Assembly: GCF_039536325.1 (NCBI RefSeq)
Contig: NZ_BAAAYO010000001.1
Span: 372,001-436,000, forward strand
Length of the DNA stretch: 64,000 bases
Direction of reading: 5' to 3'
Source: Paenibacillus_AB hodogayensis
GTDB taxonomy: Bacteria > Bacillota > Bacilli > Paenibacillales > NBRC-103111
Shown: piece by piece, positions 1 through 9,577 of the stretch
Layout: each line of letters starts with the position of its first letter
Position numbering within the stretch: the first letter of the stretch is position 1
The notes under the pieces: model-generated
What the model was told of the DNA's origin: nothing
Seen by the model: only the letters and a program-made list of their open reading frames with translations
Databases searched by the model: none
Translations under genes and position numbers: made by a program

Positions 1-1076
1 ACGAGCTTGCCGAGCGCCCACGCGCCGATGTCCCCCAGAAAGCCGAGCTGGCCGGGATACCGCCATATTTTTTGCCATCCGGTCCATACGTTGTCCCAGG
101 CCGGGACCGCCCACTGCTGCACGCGCTTGCGGTTCAGCCCGATCTCAAAGGCAGCCAGGGCAAGACCGACGGCCCACGGCAGCAAATAATAAAACAGCCT
201 GTACAGCACGAGTACGGCCAGCGCCTCGTCCGGCTGGACGCCAAGCAGTTGCAGCCCTAGCAGCGCGGTCAGGTCGAAAGCGCCGATCCCGCCGGGCGCC
301 ATGCTGATCAAGCCGGCTATTGCCGCGACGGTAAAAATACCGAGCGCTTCCGCAAAGGGAACGTTATGGACCAGCCGGCCGCAGATCAGCCAGAATGTGA
401 CGCCGGCCAGAAACCATTCGAGGAAGGAGGCGCCGATCAGGGCGCCGGCCGTCGTCCAAGGCGTTCTTTCCCCGTTGCGGTTGAATCGCTTCGCCACCCA
501 GGAGGAGCGCTGCAGAGCGACAAAGAAGGGCAGGTACAACGCCAGCCCCCATACGGCCAGCAGCAGCGTGCGATGTCCCTCCTCGAACGCCGACACCGGG
601 AGGAGCCCGAAAATGCCAGACCAAGCGAGCAGCGACAGCCCGGTAATCATCGCCGGGGACAAAAACACGATGGCCGCTGCCGCCGTAGATGCCGAAACCT
701 CGCCGCTGCGGTACAGAAATACGCGCAGCCCCGCGCCGGTCACCCCGGCAAAACCCATGACATTGTTAAACGTATTGGCGATCCAGCCGAACCGGAACGC
801 CTGCGACGCCGTAAGTCCGAGACGGAAATGACGGCGAAGCACGAAATCGTAAGCGCTCATCGCCGCCACCGATAACAAGGCGAACCCGGCCAGCTCCGTG
901 ATGACGCCGCCGTGCAAATGCCGCAAATAGCGGAATGTTTCTCCGAGATTCATATTCTTCAGCTCGTGCTTGGCTTCCCAATATACAATTCCCAGCACCG
1001 CGACGGGAATAAGCAGCTTCAGGGCGCGTTTGCGGTAAAATGACATGACGAGTTTCATCAAAACTGCCCGGGACAT
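1..1076 (-). CDS. mprF: Phosphatidylglycerol lysyltransferase/flippase MprF, N-terminal part (cut by window edge)
   Basis: I translated the minus strand directly: an open frame starts at an ATG ending at 1076 behind GGAGG and runs off the left edge, giving about 358 residues. It is rich in membrane helices and carries the flippase-domain signature SMAPGGIGAFD near residue 260, followed by LLGLQLLG and YRLFYYLLPW, all typical of the N-terminal integral membrane domain of MprF. In this family the membrane domain flips lysyl-phosphatidylglycerol and a cytosolic C-terminal domain makes it from lysyl-tRNA, lowering the surface negative charge and giving resistance to cationic peptides. The synthase domain, if present, lies outside the window, so a flippase-only homologue (UPF0104 type) cannot be excluded. 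It is divergent from the methyltransferase gene at 1377. Confidence 0.82.
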   Translation of the reverse strand, partial: MSRAVLMKLVMSFYRKRALKLLIPVAVLGIVYWEAKHELKNMNLGETFRYLRHLHGGVITELAGFALLSVAAMSAYDFVLRRHFRLGLTASQAFRFGWIANTFNNVMGFAGVTGAGLRVFLYRSGEVSASTAAAAIVFLSPAMITGLSLLAWSGIFGLLPVSAFEEGHRTLLLAVWGLALYLPFFVALQRSSWVAKRFNRNGERTPWTTAGALIGASFLEWFLAGVTFWLICGRLVHNVPFAEALGIFTVAAIAGLISMAPGGIGAFDLTALLGLQLLGVQPDEALAVLVLYRLFYYLLPWAVGLALAAFEIGLNRKRVQQWAVPAWDNVWTGWQKIWRYPGQLGFLGDIGAWALGKL

Positions 1077-1376
1077 TGACTCCCTCGCCTCCTGTTATTG
1101 GAAATTCGTGTATGGATTCCATCATAACACAAATGCCCGTCAGGCTTAAAACCGTCCGCGGCAAGGCACCCGGCCCCGCACCCCCGTCCGAGCCGACGAA
1201 CAAGCGGTTTCACGCATTCATGGAACCCGTGTCGCGCTTTTATGCCGCCATCTGTCGGCAACGAAGATCGGGGCTCCTGTTTCCTATAACCAAATTGTAT
1301 CTGTGCGGCAAACACGAGCGAATATACAATGGGAATATGTAAGCACAGTCGGCACTTTGCGGAAAAGAGGAGATGT
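1077..1376. other. Divergent intergenic region between mprF and a methyltransferase gene
   Basis: This 300-base gap separates two divergently transcribed genes and must hold both promoters. The mprF ribosome-binding site (GGAGG) is at its left end and an AGAGGAG site for the methyltransferase at its right end. I saw no convincing -35/-10 pair with normal spacing, no hairpin and no small gene. Confidence 0.5.
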
Positions 1377-2171
1377 ATGGGGTTGGAGATGACGGGTGCA
1401 GCCAGAAACGGCATCATCGTCACCAAGCTGCGGAACGCCGGGTGCGTATTCGCCGAGGAGGAAGCAGAACTGCTCATCGCCGCGGCGGAGACGCCCGAGG
1501 AGCTTTATGCGATGGCAGATCGCCGGGCGTCCGGACTGCCGTTGGAGCATGTCATCGGCTGGACGGTATTTTGCGGTCTGCGGATAGCGGTGGACCCGGG
1601 CGTCTTCGTCCCCCGCCGACGCACCGAGTTTCTCGCCCGGCAGGCAGCCGCCTTCGCCCGGCCGAGCGCCGTAGTGGTGGACCTGTGCTGCGGCTCAGGC
1701 GCGTTGGGCGCCGTAGTCGCCGCCGCGCTGAAACCGGTCGAGCTGTACGGCGTAGACATCGATCCAGCGGCGGTTCGGTGCGCCAGCCGCAACGTCGCGG
1801 CGGCGGACGGGCGCGTGTACGAAGGCGATCTATACGAGCCGCTTCCCGCAGCGCTGCGGGGGCGCATCGATATCCTGATCGCCAATACCCCCTACGTGCC
1901 TACGGGAGCGATCTCCCTGCTCCCCCCTGAGGCCCGCCTCCATGAAGCGCAGGTGGCGCTCGACGGAGGCGCGGACGGTTTGGACGTCCAGCGCCGGGTA
2001 GCGGAGGAAGCTCCGTTCTGGCTAGCTCCGGGCGGCCGCCTGCTCGTCGAAACAAGCGAGCGGCAGGCTTCGCGAACCGCCGACATTTTCGCCCGCAGTG
2101 GGCTTATTCCGCATGAAGTCCGCTGCGACGAGTTGGACGCTGTCGTCGTCATCGGCACGCTCACAGGCTGA
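1377..2171 (+). CDS. PrmC/HemK-like protein N5-glutamine methyltransferase
   Basis: A class I SAM-dependent methyltransferase of about 264 residues. The SAM-binding loop is visible as VVDLCCGSGALG and the acidic strand-2 end as YGVDIDPAA. The glutamine-binding motif reads NTPYVP where PrmC has NPPY, so the first proline is replaced by threonine. That, together with the shorter N-terminal helical domain, points to the PrmC-related family rather than the housekeeping enzyme that modifies release factors RF1/RF2. The substrate is therefore unknown. I chose the ATG at 1377 because AGAGGAG sits just before it; an in-frame ATG at 1329 lacks a ribosome-binding site, and one at 1389 is possible. The gene converges on the anti-sigma gene with only about 30 bases between the stops. 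Confidence 0.78.
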   Translation: MGLEMTGAARNGIIVTKLRNAGCVFAEEEAELLIAAAETPEELYAMADRRASGLPLEHVIGWTVFCGLRIAVDPGVFVPRRRTEFLARQAAAFARPSAVVVDLCCGSGALGAVVAAALKPVELYGVDIDPAAVRCASRNVAAADGRVYEGDLYEPLPAALRGRIDILIANTPYVPTGAISLLPPEARLHEAQVALDGGADGLDVQRRVAEEAPFWLAPGGRLLVETSERQASRTADIFARSGLIPHEVRCDELDAVVVIGTLTG

Positions 2172-2202
2172 CGGGAACCGTTAAAGCGGAAACCGGGCAG
2201 AT

Positions 2203-3636
2203 TTACTTCAGATCGAATCCCCACGGACCTTTCAGGAGCACATGCGCTCTGCCTGGAGACAGAAGAATTTCTTGATCTCCTGGATATACCGGGATGTCCA
2301 AGTATTCCATGGCTCCCGTCAACGAGTTATGCCCGAACGCCCAGGCTCCGCCATTTCCATTCATGTTCAGGTCAAAATCCAATATCGATTGCGAAGCTCC
2401 CGCCTCATCGCGCGGTTGGAGATAAATGCGCAGCGCATCCCCTTCGCCCCCGAAACCGGGAAAATGGTTCATGCGTTCCACCTTGACCAAATCGACCGCG
2501 AAGCCCGATATGGAAATCGGTTTGTTCAGTTCCTGAACGCCTTCCGCCGGCACCGGAATGCGATACGGGTCTGAGGATTGTGCCGGATCCCTGGCAACCA
2601 CTAGGGACGGAATAATGACCTTATACCCTTTCTCCTCCTGCGCTCCTTGAATCGTCATTTCATTTGAATTGGCAAAGGCGGCATCCGTCGAGACGGCCAC
2701 TTCCTTCCCGGAGTGCGTCGTCGCCTTCGGCTTGTCCAGACTGTACCTCTCGCGATAAAACGGAACCGCACCGTTCCCCTCGTATTGCACCCCGGGCGGA
2801 AGCTGAGGAATCAAGGTCAGCTTCATGCCGCCGATTCCGTCAACTGGAGAGACAACCGCCGTCAAGGGGACTCCGCCGCTTACGATCGTCTGTCCAAGAT
2901 CCTCGACCTTCTCCGCCTGAGCGGCTTCTGCAAGACGGACCGGTATGCGCTTGCCGGAGCCGTTGAACAGCACCTCCATTCCATCGGTTATCGTCACCCG
3001 GCCGTCGTAAGAAAAGGTCGCCGTCCAATGATGGTCGGTTTGCGCCATGCTGTCGATTTCGAACGGATAACGACCTTTAGCGTTATTAATCAGCTCAACG
3101 GACGACCAGTCGATACCCCCGATCCCGGCTGCTACGAGGCTCGATCGCTTGTCGCCGATCGAAATTCCCCTAACTTCTATGCTTAGCCCGTCTGCCGATT
3201 GCACGACCGATCCGGGAAGAACGTAGCGCACGGGATCGTCGCCCGTCTCTTGCACGACTGCGAAGCCGGGCACGAATTGCAGCGCCTTCCGAAGCTGGGC
3301 CCGCACTTCGGGCGAAGCGGCGGCAGACAGCGTCAGCAGTACGGCGGACAGCAGGGGAATCGCCAGTGCAGCTACCCGTTTGGCGGAAGCTCTGTTTCTA
3401 ACGGGGAGCCCAAGCAAGGATCGCCACCGTTTACGAACCGGACCCGCTGCGCTGTCGGTCTGCGGCGCCACGAGGCCGAGACGGGAAAACGTATTTGCTT
3501 TTATGCGAGCAATCGCTTCAGGCTCCGCGGAAGCCGCTGCGGAAAAATCCACCTGCAGCGCCGCTTGCTCGGCCTGCCGCCAATCCAGCTGGTCGAGCCG
3601 GGCGTACATGCTCATTTCTTCTTCTCGCTTTTTCAA
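2203..3636 (-). CDS. Membrane anti-sigma-type regulator, partner of the adjacent ECF sigma factor
   Basis: About 478 residues. The N-terminal ~100 residues are cytosolic and charged, followed by one membrane segment (around AALAIPLLSAVLLTLSAAAS) and a large extracytoplasmic domain rich in beta strands. This matches the layout of membrane anti-sigma factors with a DUF4179-like outer domain, though no zinc-binding HxxxCxxC motif is visible. The best start is a TTG at 3636: GGGAGGGG lies 7 bases upstream and the TTGA sequence overlaps the stop codon of the sigma gene, so translation of the two is coupled. An alternative ATG at 3615 has a weak ribosome-binding site. The inferred role is to hold the sigma factor until an envelope signal is sensed; the signal is not evident. 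Confidence 0.7.
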   Translation of the reverse strand: MKKREEEMSMYARLDQLDWRQAEQAALQVDFSAAASAEPEAIARIKANTFSRLGLVAPQTDSAAGPVRKRWRSLLGLPVRNRASAKRVAALAIPLLSAVLLTLSAAASPEVRAQLRKALQFVPGFAVVQETGDDPVRYVLPGSVVQSADGLSIEVRGISIGDKRSSLVAAGIGGIDWSSVELINNAKGRYPFEIDSMAQTDHHWTATFSYDGRVTITDGMEVLFNGSGKRIPVRLAEAAQAEKVEDLGQTIVSGGVPLTAVVSPVDGIGGMKLTLIPQLPPGVQYEGNGAVPFYRERYSLDKPKATTHSGKEVAVSTDAAFANSNEMTIQGAQEEKGYKVIIPSLVVARDPAQSSDPYRIPVPAEGVQELNKPISISGFAVDLVKVERMNHFPGFGGEGDALRIYLQPRDEAGASQSILDFDLNMNGNGGAWAFGHNSLTGAMEYLDIPVYPGDQEILLSPGRAHVLLKGPWGFDLK

Positions 3637-4202
3637 GATAGCCCCTCCCGAATGTCGCAATACAACCGCTGTTTTAGTAATTTTCTTGCCCGGCTCAGTC
3701 TGCATTCCACCGCCTTAGGGGTTAACCCGACACTGTTCGCAATGGTTTGGAACGACTCGTAATAAAAATACCTTTTGTAGAAAATAACTCTGTCCAGCGG
3801 GGAAAACGCATTGACGATCCGCATCATTTCTTCCCGTTCTTCTTTCGCCAGCACCGTTCGTTCCGTCAATTCCGCGCCGGGAGAATCGTCCGGGAACGCA
3901 TCAAACTCCGTTTTGCCGGACATTTTCCGCCGGTAATCGAGCGCCTTGAATTTGGCTATAAGAAGCAGCCATGTTCTTAACGTTCCTCGGCCGGGATCAT
4001 AGTCGCCGATTTTGTTCCAGCAGGCCATAAACACGTCGCTGACGCATTCTTCTATGTCTTCCTTCAGCCAAACCGAACGCAATATTCTGGAAACAAGCCC
4101 GTATACGGCATCGGCATGAAGGTCCATGACCGACTCCAGGGCAGCTGCCTCATGTTTCCGCAACCGTTTAACCAATTCCAATTCAGCTTCTTCCGTGTCC
4201 AT
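3633..4202 (-). CDS. ECF-type RNA polymerase sigma factor
   Basis: About 189 residues with the two ECF regions. Region 2 is visible as DIEECVSDVFMACWNKI and the following RTWLLLIAKFKALDYRR; region 4 as FSPLDRVIFYKRYF and the helix-turn-helix SFQTIANSVGLTPKAVECRL. It directs RNA polymerase to a small regulon, probably including its own operon. The ATG at 4202 is preferred because GGGAGG lies 5 bases upstream; a GTG at 4217 is also in frame. Its stop overlaps the TTG start of the anti-sigma gene by four bases, a common arrangement that fixes the ratio of the two proteins. Confidence 0.85.
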   Translation of the reverse strand: MDTEEAELELVKRLRKHEAAALESVMDLHADAVYGLVSRILRSVWLKEDIEECVSDVFMACWNKIGDYDPGRGTLRTWLLLIAKFKALDYRRKMSGKTEFDAFPDDSPGAELTERTVLAKEEREEMMRIVNAFSPLDRVIFYKRYFYYESFQTIANSVGLTPKAVECRLSRARKLLKQRLYCDIREGLS

Positions 4203-4362
4203 AAGCGCCTCCCGCACTTCGCATGCCGTCTTTTCACCCTATACTACGCGGCTATTTCATTCTTCCCCTCAAAGCTTTCGAAAGGATCGAAATCGGCTTC
4301 CCAGCCTGAACCGCTTTAACAAGCGAATGCGAACTGCAAGCGATCAAAAAACGGCGCACAAT

Positions 4363-4391
4363 GTCAAAAGGACAGCTCATTTGCTGTCCTT
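4363..4391 (-). terminator. Hairpin downstream of the M20 peptidase gene
   Basis: The arms AAAGGACAGC and GCTGTCCTT pair around a six-base loop. Reading on the minus strand the stem is followed by TTTTGAC, so it can act as an intrinsic terminator for the peptidase gene that ends at 4496. The T run is short, so efficiency is uncertain. Confidence 0.55.
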
Positions 4392-4495
4392 GCGTCCATA
4401 TCTATTTAAATTCACCGGCGCCGTCCCAGAAAAGCCGCCGTCCATGCCGCTAGAGCCGTCATTTCAAGCTGAACCCGCCACCCGCTTGCATCCAC

Positions 4496-5662
4496 TCATT
4501 CCGGGACGGTGCGGCCTGCTATCCGCTCATCGAGCTTGGCGAGCAAATGAGCCAGCAAGGCGCTGCGTACGGGCATCTGAGAGAGGATCAGGTGCTCGTG
4601 CTTCGCATGCGCCCCATCGCCGACCGCCCCAAGCCCGTCCAGCGTCGGAGCCAGCGGAGCCGTAAAGTTCCCGTCGCTGCCGCCTCCCGTCCCGGCTTCG
4701 GACAAATCCAGGCCAAGCTCTTCCTTTGCGATGCTGCGAGCGATTTCGAACATTTCCGCCACGCGGGCGGTTCGTTCCAGCGGATAACGGTTAATGCCGC
4801 CCTCAACCTTCACCGTAGTCCCTTCGGTCTGCGGCACGAGCGCCTTGATCAGCGGAACGACCTGATCCGCCTCGCTCCGGGAGGCAATGCGCAGATCGAT
4901 CTCCGCCTCCGCCTTGTCAGCCACGACATTGGACGCCGTCCCGCCGGAGATGATGCCGACGTTCACGGTCGTGCCCTGTTCGTAATCCGTCATGCTGTGC
5001 AGGGCGATAATCTGGTGGGCAAGCTCCTCGATGGCGCTTCTCCCGTTCCGATGATCGACGCCGGCATGGGAAGAGACGCCCTGCACTTCCAGATGGAAGA
5101 GCCCCATCCCTTTGCGCGAGGTTTTCAGCGCGCCCTGCGGTCCCATAGCGGGCTCCAAAACCAGGACATACCGGCTTTTCCTCGCTTCCTCTTCAATCAG
5201 CGGCCTCGACGACAAGCTCCCGATCTCCTCATCGGACGTGCACAGGAAGACGACTTTAGCTGCAAGCGGCTTGTCCAGCTCCCGCAGAGCGCGGAGCGCG
5301 TAAAGCCCTTGTACGATTCCGCCTTTCATATCGAACACGCCCGGACCGTATACGCGATCCTCCTCGATCCGGAATGGCATATCGGCCAGGTCTCCTTCCT
5401 GCCATATCGTATCCAGATGAGCGAGCAGGAGAATTTGCTCCGGCCCCTCTCCCCATTCGCCTCGTATATGGTTGCCGAACGGCTCATTATCGATCACCAA
5501 TGCGGTGCCGCCCGTCAGCTTCTCGAAAAGCTCCGCCAGATGCGCCCCCAGCCGATCGGTCAGCCGCTTGTCTCGGCTCGGCGATTCCAGCTCGACCAGC
5601 TCGCGCAGCGTGTTCAGCATTTCCTGCAATTGACCGTCGAGATAACGTCTTATGTCGCTCAT
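4496..5662 (-). CDS. M20 family metallopeptidase (carboxypeptidase G2-like)
   Basis: About 388 residues, cytosolic, with the full set of M20 metal ligands: the His in LLLAHLDTIW, the bridging Asp in GPGVFDMKGG, the catalytic and ligand Glu pair in CTSDEEIGS, the acidic residue in LEPAMG and the C-terminal His in DGAHAKHEH. A dimerisation/lid domain interrupts the catalytic domain, starting near SRKGMGLFHLEV. The family hydrolyses C-terminal glutamate or other amino acids from peptides or folate-like conjugates using two zinc ions; the substrate here is not known. The start is the ATG at 5662 behind AGGAGG. It stands alone between two hairpins, so it is probably monocistronic. Confidence 0.87.
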   Translation of the reverse strand: MSDIRRYLDGQLQEMLNTLRELVELESPSRDKRLTDRLGAHLAELFEKLTGGTALVIDNEPFGNHIRGEWGEGPEQILLLAHLDTIWQEGDLADMPFRIEEDRVYGPGVFDMKGGIVQGLYALRALRELDKPLAAKVVFLCTSDEEIGSLSSRPLIEEEARKSRYVLVLEPAMGPQGALKTSRKGMGLFHLEVQGVSSHAGVDHRNGRSAIEELAHQIIALHSMTDYEQGTTVNVGIISGGTASNVVADKAEAEIDLRIASRSEADQVVPLIKALVPQTEGTTVKVEGGINRYPLERTARVAEMFEIARSIAKEELGLDLSEAGTGGGSDGNFTAPLAPTLDGLGAVGDGAHAKHEHLILSQMPVRSALLAHLLAKLDERIAGRTVPE

Positions 5663-5751
5663 GAATGTACCGCCTCCTAAAGCTTTCGAACTCTTACAGC
5701 GTAACATTCAACAAATCGTTATAAAATTCCTTTGTATATAATATCGAATAC

Positions 5752-5792
5752 GAAAAGACCTCCCATTCCGTGGTGAACGGAAAAGGAGGTCC
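5752..5792 (-). terminator. Intrinsic terminator after the secreted glycosidase gene
   Basis: GACCTCC and GGAGGTC form the outer stem and TTCCG/CGGAA an inner stem. On the minus strand the hairpin is followed by TTTTCGTATT. It lies about 80 bases past the stop of the gene ending at 5870 and closes the carbohydrate locus. Confidence 0.7.
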
Positions 5793-5869
5793 TGTCATGC
5801 GAAATTGAATTCCAAGCGAAGCCCACGCGTCGCCAATGGACGGATAAGCCCCGCCGCGACTATCGCCCG

Positions 5870-8800
5870 TTACGGAACAAAGCGAACCAGCTTGAACAGA
5901 GCCGGATTTTTGCCGGAGCCGATGCCCGAGCCCCACTCCAGCCATCCGCGGCGGCCGCCTCCGTCGTTATCGTTCACGAGCACGGATAAGCCGTACAGCC
6001 CTTGGTCGGGCCGGATGTCCGGAATATTGCTCCATGGAAGCGCCAATTCGTATATCGTCGTTTTTTTCGTCTCATCGCGGACGATTTGCAGCTGAGCATT
6101 GTCGATCCGGGTCGGCGGCGAGCCCAGCGGATTACTCATGCGATACGTCTGCTTGCCAGAGGGGGTAAGGGAAATCATCAGCTCGTAGAATTTGATGGCT
6201 TCACCGGGAGCTCCGCCGACAAGACCGAACTGCAGACTGTCCCCCTTCCAAGCGTTGACCCCCTCCTCGTTCTGGAAAAACACATCGTCCGTCATTTGTG
6301 CGGATACGTACAGATTTTGCGAATCCCAAGCGATCTTGACATCGCCGCTCAGGTCCTCGGGACCGCCATACCCGGTAATCTTGATCGTGCCGTCCTGAGG
6401 CAGCCGGATCGGCGCTACACCCGCCCAGTCGGTCAGATCGCCGTCGATCGCCGGACTAAGGAAAGGAATAGCTCGCGCCGCATTGCCGTCTACCATCATG
6501 ACCTTACCGTTATACTGCAGCGGGGGCAGCTGCTGCACAGAAGCGGTTAAGTTTACGGGCAGCTCCGCCAAGCCTTGAGGGTTTGAGAGCGGAATGTCCG
6601 CCGTGTAGCGGCCTCCCCCCGCGATCGGAGAGGACGGGACGATCGTCTGGCCTTGATCGCCGACCTTCCACTGAAGACCGGATACGGTTACGGCCCTGCT
6701 CGACAAATTGGAGGCGGTCACGCCCAATGTATGAATACCGTCCGCCCACTTGTGCTGCACCCCCAGCGTAAGCGGATAACGAATGTTCAGAAGCGCCGAC
6801 AACTGGCCGGCCAGCTGACCGTTGACCCGTACCCGGATATCCAGCGTCTTCTTGCCCGCCTCGTTGAGGGCCGGCAGCAGAACCTGCCGGGTCGCCGCCT
6901 GGCCGGCAGGCGCGTTTAGCGTAAACGTCTGCCCCATGATCTCGAATTCGGTGGAAACGGCTTCGGTTTGGGTCGTATTGTCGTGGCGAAGTGTAACCTC
7001 AATCGGGTCCCCCGCAAATACGGAGCCGACTTCCGCCGAATACGCCGAGCCGTACGTAATAGCCGTGACAGTCCCGTCTACATATTGCGGAGATTCCGTC
7101 GCGGTCAGAACGACCCGGCCCTGAACCGGAGAGTAGGTTTGGGCGTTGCCCATCAAATCGTGCACGACAAGCGGCTCATACGTCTGGATCGTCACCGTGG
7201 TTTCACCGCTGGACCAGAGTACGCGGCGATCTTGCTGCCCTTTGGAAAATTTCACGCTGTACACCGACGAGCTGACCGTATCGGTATCCGCATACGTATA
7301 CCCGTTCAGCAGGCGGGTCATGGCGCCGTAAGCCGCATAGATCGGTTTCGGGGTGTAGGCGCCGAGCGGATCGTTCACGTTGCGGATCAAACCGAACCGG
7401 TGCTCGTGATACGTTTCATCCATGCCGTCGTCCATCAGATCGTACCACCAGAACTTCTCGACACCGTTAGCGAGGCTGAGCGCAATCAGTCGTACCAAAT
7501 ATTCGGCCTGCCTGTCCTCAGGAGTCCCTTTATCTCCGACATGGGTCGGCCAGCCCGCCTCGGTCGTCCAGATCGGCTTCGTCTGCCCGTTGTTGTACTG
7601 GCGAATCAGGTTGTGGAGAGCAAATAGCTGCTGATTGGTAACCTCGGGCGAATCCGGGTACCGGTAAGGATGGATCGAGAATTTATCCATGTAGGGGAGC
7701 CCGCCCAACTGAAACACTTGCTCCAGCCATCGGAGGTTCACCTCGGACGGGGTCGGCCCCATCACCGTCACAGTCGGATCGACCGACTTGACGGTCTCGT
7801 ACACTTTCTTCAGAAGCGGATAATAATACTCCGGCTTGGATTGGGCAGGCCCATTGCCCCGGTTGCCGAAGCCGATATTGAATTCATTGTAGACTTCCAC
7901 CCAACGGATGATGTGCGGATACCGTTCCATATACGCTTTCACGTAGTTGGCAAATCCTTGCCGGCCCTCATCGGAGTAGGGCGTCGCATTGTTATCGTAA
8001 AACGGATTGTTGTAACCGGTTACAAGAAGCATGTTGATATGGGCGTCATGAATCACGTTGATCAGTCGATCGTAGTTGGAGGAGAAGCTGTACACACCCT
8101 TCTGCTTCTCGACCGAAGCCCACTCGAGGCCGTCCCGGATATATTTGGTGCCCAGAAGAGTGAGCGTGTCCATCAGATGGGTACCCCAACCTTCGTGCGA
8201 TCTGGTCATATGCGTCACGATGCCGAAGGGCGACTCGTCTCCGACCTGAGACAGATCGAAGGGCTCCAATACCGCGAACGGCGTTAAGAGTGGAACGGGT
8301 GTCTTACCCGGCTGCTCGGCCTGGGCTTTCAGCGTAAAGTAACCGTAGCCGGTATAGGGTACAGTTATCGTAGCTTGCCCTCCGGAGATCGGCTCGCTGC
8401 CCTGGGACACCGCATTGCCCCGGTAGTCGTACACGGCCCAGGAGACGCTGCTTTTCGGCGTCGTTACCCCGAAGGAGATCGGCTCGCCCGCGACGAAAAT
8501 ATTGCCCAGCTTCGTCTGACGGAGCGCCGTCCCGACGAAACCGAACGTCCGGAACGGACCGTCCGTGCTCCACTGGCCGTTAGAGCCGGCCACCTCCACG
8601 CGGAACGTATACGTTTTCCCAGGCTGGAGCGAAGTCGCCACATACGTAGGCCCGGCGCTGGCATCGATGTCGGCGATCGCCGTACCGTCGCGGTAAATGC
8701 GGTATTTCGCTACGTCCTGGTTCGGCTGAGCGGAAGGCCAACTCAGCCGCATGGTGCTTTCATCCGGCTCGGACACGGTAATGTCCGCTCCGGCCGGCCA

Positions 8801-9421
8801 AAAGGGAGAAGCCGGTACCGAGCGGGTGCCGGACAAGACGAGGACAGGCTTGTTGATTGCGTTTTCCTTGCTGTTGAATTCGAGCGTCGTTCCTTTCGCC
8901 CCCGGCTGGATCAGGGCGATGCCGGCCTTGCCGTCGGCGGCGGCGCGAGCCTTGACGAAGCTCGTAATATCGATCTCATGCCACCGCCACGCGCTATCCA
9001 CCTGAATGTCCGCCAGGACGTGCACCGCAGCCGGCTTAGTAGCCCATGTCACCGCGCTTTCATTCCAGCTGTTGTCCTCCAAGCCGTAAATCCACAACGC
9101 TTCGGCTCCGGTGCCGACGAGGTGTCCGAAAATCCTCAGCTTGGCCGAGGCGATGTCCCCCGAATACGAGCCGAGGTCAAACTTCAGGAACGACTGGCGC
9201 GTCAGTTCGGGCTCGTTGTTTTTGACGACAAGCTGGGTGCTGGAGCCGTAATTTTGAGTCGAAAACGAGCCGTAGCGGACGAAAGCATCGTCCGTAGGCA
9301 GCAGCTGCGCCGGAGCGGAGCCGTTCGCTGAGGCGCGGCCCGGTCCGAGCGGTACGGCCAGCAGCAGAGCGGCTGTCAGCAAGTGCACTGCCGAAATCCA
9401 TGATTTCCTCTTCCTTATCAT
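5870..9421 (-). CDS. Large secreted glycosidase with GH39-like catalytic barrel and CBM9-like C-terminus
   Basis: 1183 residues with an N-terminal signal peptide ending near ASANG. In order I see a DNRLRE-type domain (about residues 40-190, with LLPTDDAFVRYG and LKFDLGSYSG), a fibronectin III domain (about 210-290), and a GH39-like (clan A) TIM barrel (about 390-720). Next comes a region of beta domains, and then a C-terminal CBM9-like domain with AWDSQNLYVSAQMTDD. The acid/base Glu fits VEVYNEFN and the nucleophile Glu fits IWTTEAGWP, so both catalytic residues are present. It probably cleaves a plant or microbial polysaccharide at the cell surface; the linkage is not predictable by eye. It is the last gene of the locus before a terminator, with a GGGAGA site ahead of the ATG at 9421. 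Confidence 0.75.
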   Translation of the reverse strand: MIRKRKSWISAVHLLTAALLLAVPLGPGRASANGSAPAQLLPTDDAFVRYGSFSTQNYGSSTQLVVKNNEPELTRQSFLKFDLGSYSGDIASAKLRIFGHLVGTGAEALWIYGLEDNSWNESAVTWATKPAAVHVLADIQVDSAWRWHEIDITSFVKARAAADGKAGIALIQPGAKGTTLEFNSKENAINKPVLVLSGTRSVPASPFWPAGADITVSEPDESTMRLSWPSAQPNQDVAKYRIYRDGTAIADIDASAGPTYVATSLQPGKTYTFRVEVAGSNGQWSTDGPFRTFGFVGTALRQTKLGNIFVAGEPISFGVTTPKSSVSWAVYDYRGNAVSQGSEPISGGQATITVPYTGYGYFTLKAQAEQPGKTPVPLLTPFAVLEPFDLSQVGDESPFGIVTHMTRSHEGWGTHLMDTLTLLGTKYIRDGLEWASVEKQKGVYSFSSNYDRLINVIHDAHINMLLVTGYNNPFYDNNATPYSDEGRQGFANYVKAYMERYPHIIRWVEVYNEFNIGFGNRGNGPAQSKPEYYYPLLKKVYETVKSVDPTVTVMGPTPSEVNLRWLEQVFQLGGLPYMDKFSIHPYRYPDSPEVTNQQLFALHNLIRQYNNGQTKPIWTTEAGWPTHVGDKGTPEDRQAEYLVRLIALSLANGVEKFWWYDLMDDGMDETYHEHRFGLIRNVNDPLGAYTPKPIYAAYGAMTRLLNGYTYADTDTVSSSVYSVKFSKGQQDRRVLWSSGETTVTIQTYEPLVVHDLMGNAQTYSPVQGRVVLTATESPQYVDGTVTAITYGSAYSAEVGSVFAGDPIEVTLRHDNTTQTEAVSTEFEIMGQTFTLNAPAGQAATRQVLLPALNEAGKKTLDIRVRVNGQLAGQLSALLNIRYPLTLGVQHKWADGIHTLGVTASNLSSRAVTVSGLQWKVGDQGQTIVPSSPIAGGGRYTADIPLSNPQGLAELPVNLTASVQQLPPLQYNGKVMMVDGNAARAIPFLSPAIDGDLTDWAGVAPIRLPQDGTIKITGYGGPEDLSGDVKIAWDSQNLYVSAQMTDDVFFQNEEGVNAWKGDSLQFGLVGGAPGEAIKFYELMISLTPSGKQTYRMSNPLGSPPTRIDNAQLQIVRDETKKTTIYELALPWSNIPDIRPDQGLYGLSVLVNDNDGGGRRGWLEWGSGIGSGKNPALFKLVRFVP

Positions 9422-9577
9422 GCTTATTCTCCCTTCGTCATTGAGCTATTGCTTGCGACGAGCACTAGCCCTGCGACGGCTGCCTTCCTCGAGGGAGAGG
9501 CGCAACCTCCGTCAAGGCCGAGGACCTTTCTGCGCGATAAAGCCGGCATCCCCCCTTTCAAGCGGACCGCTCGATGC

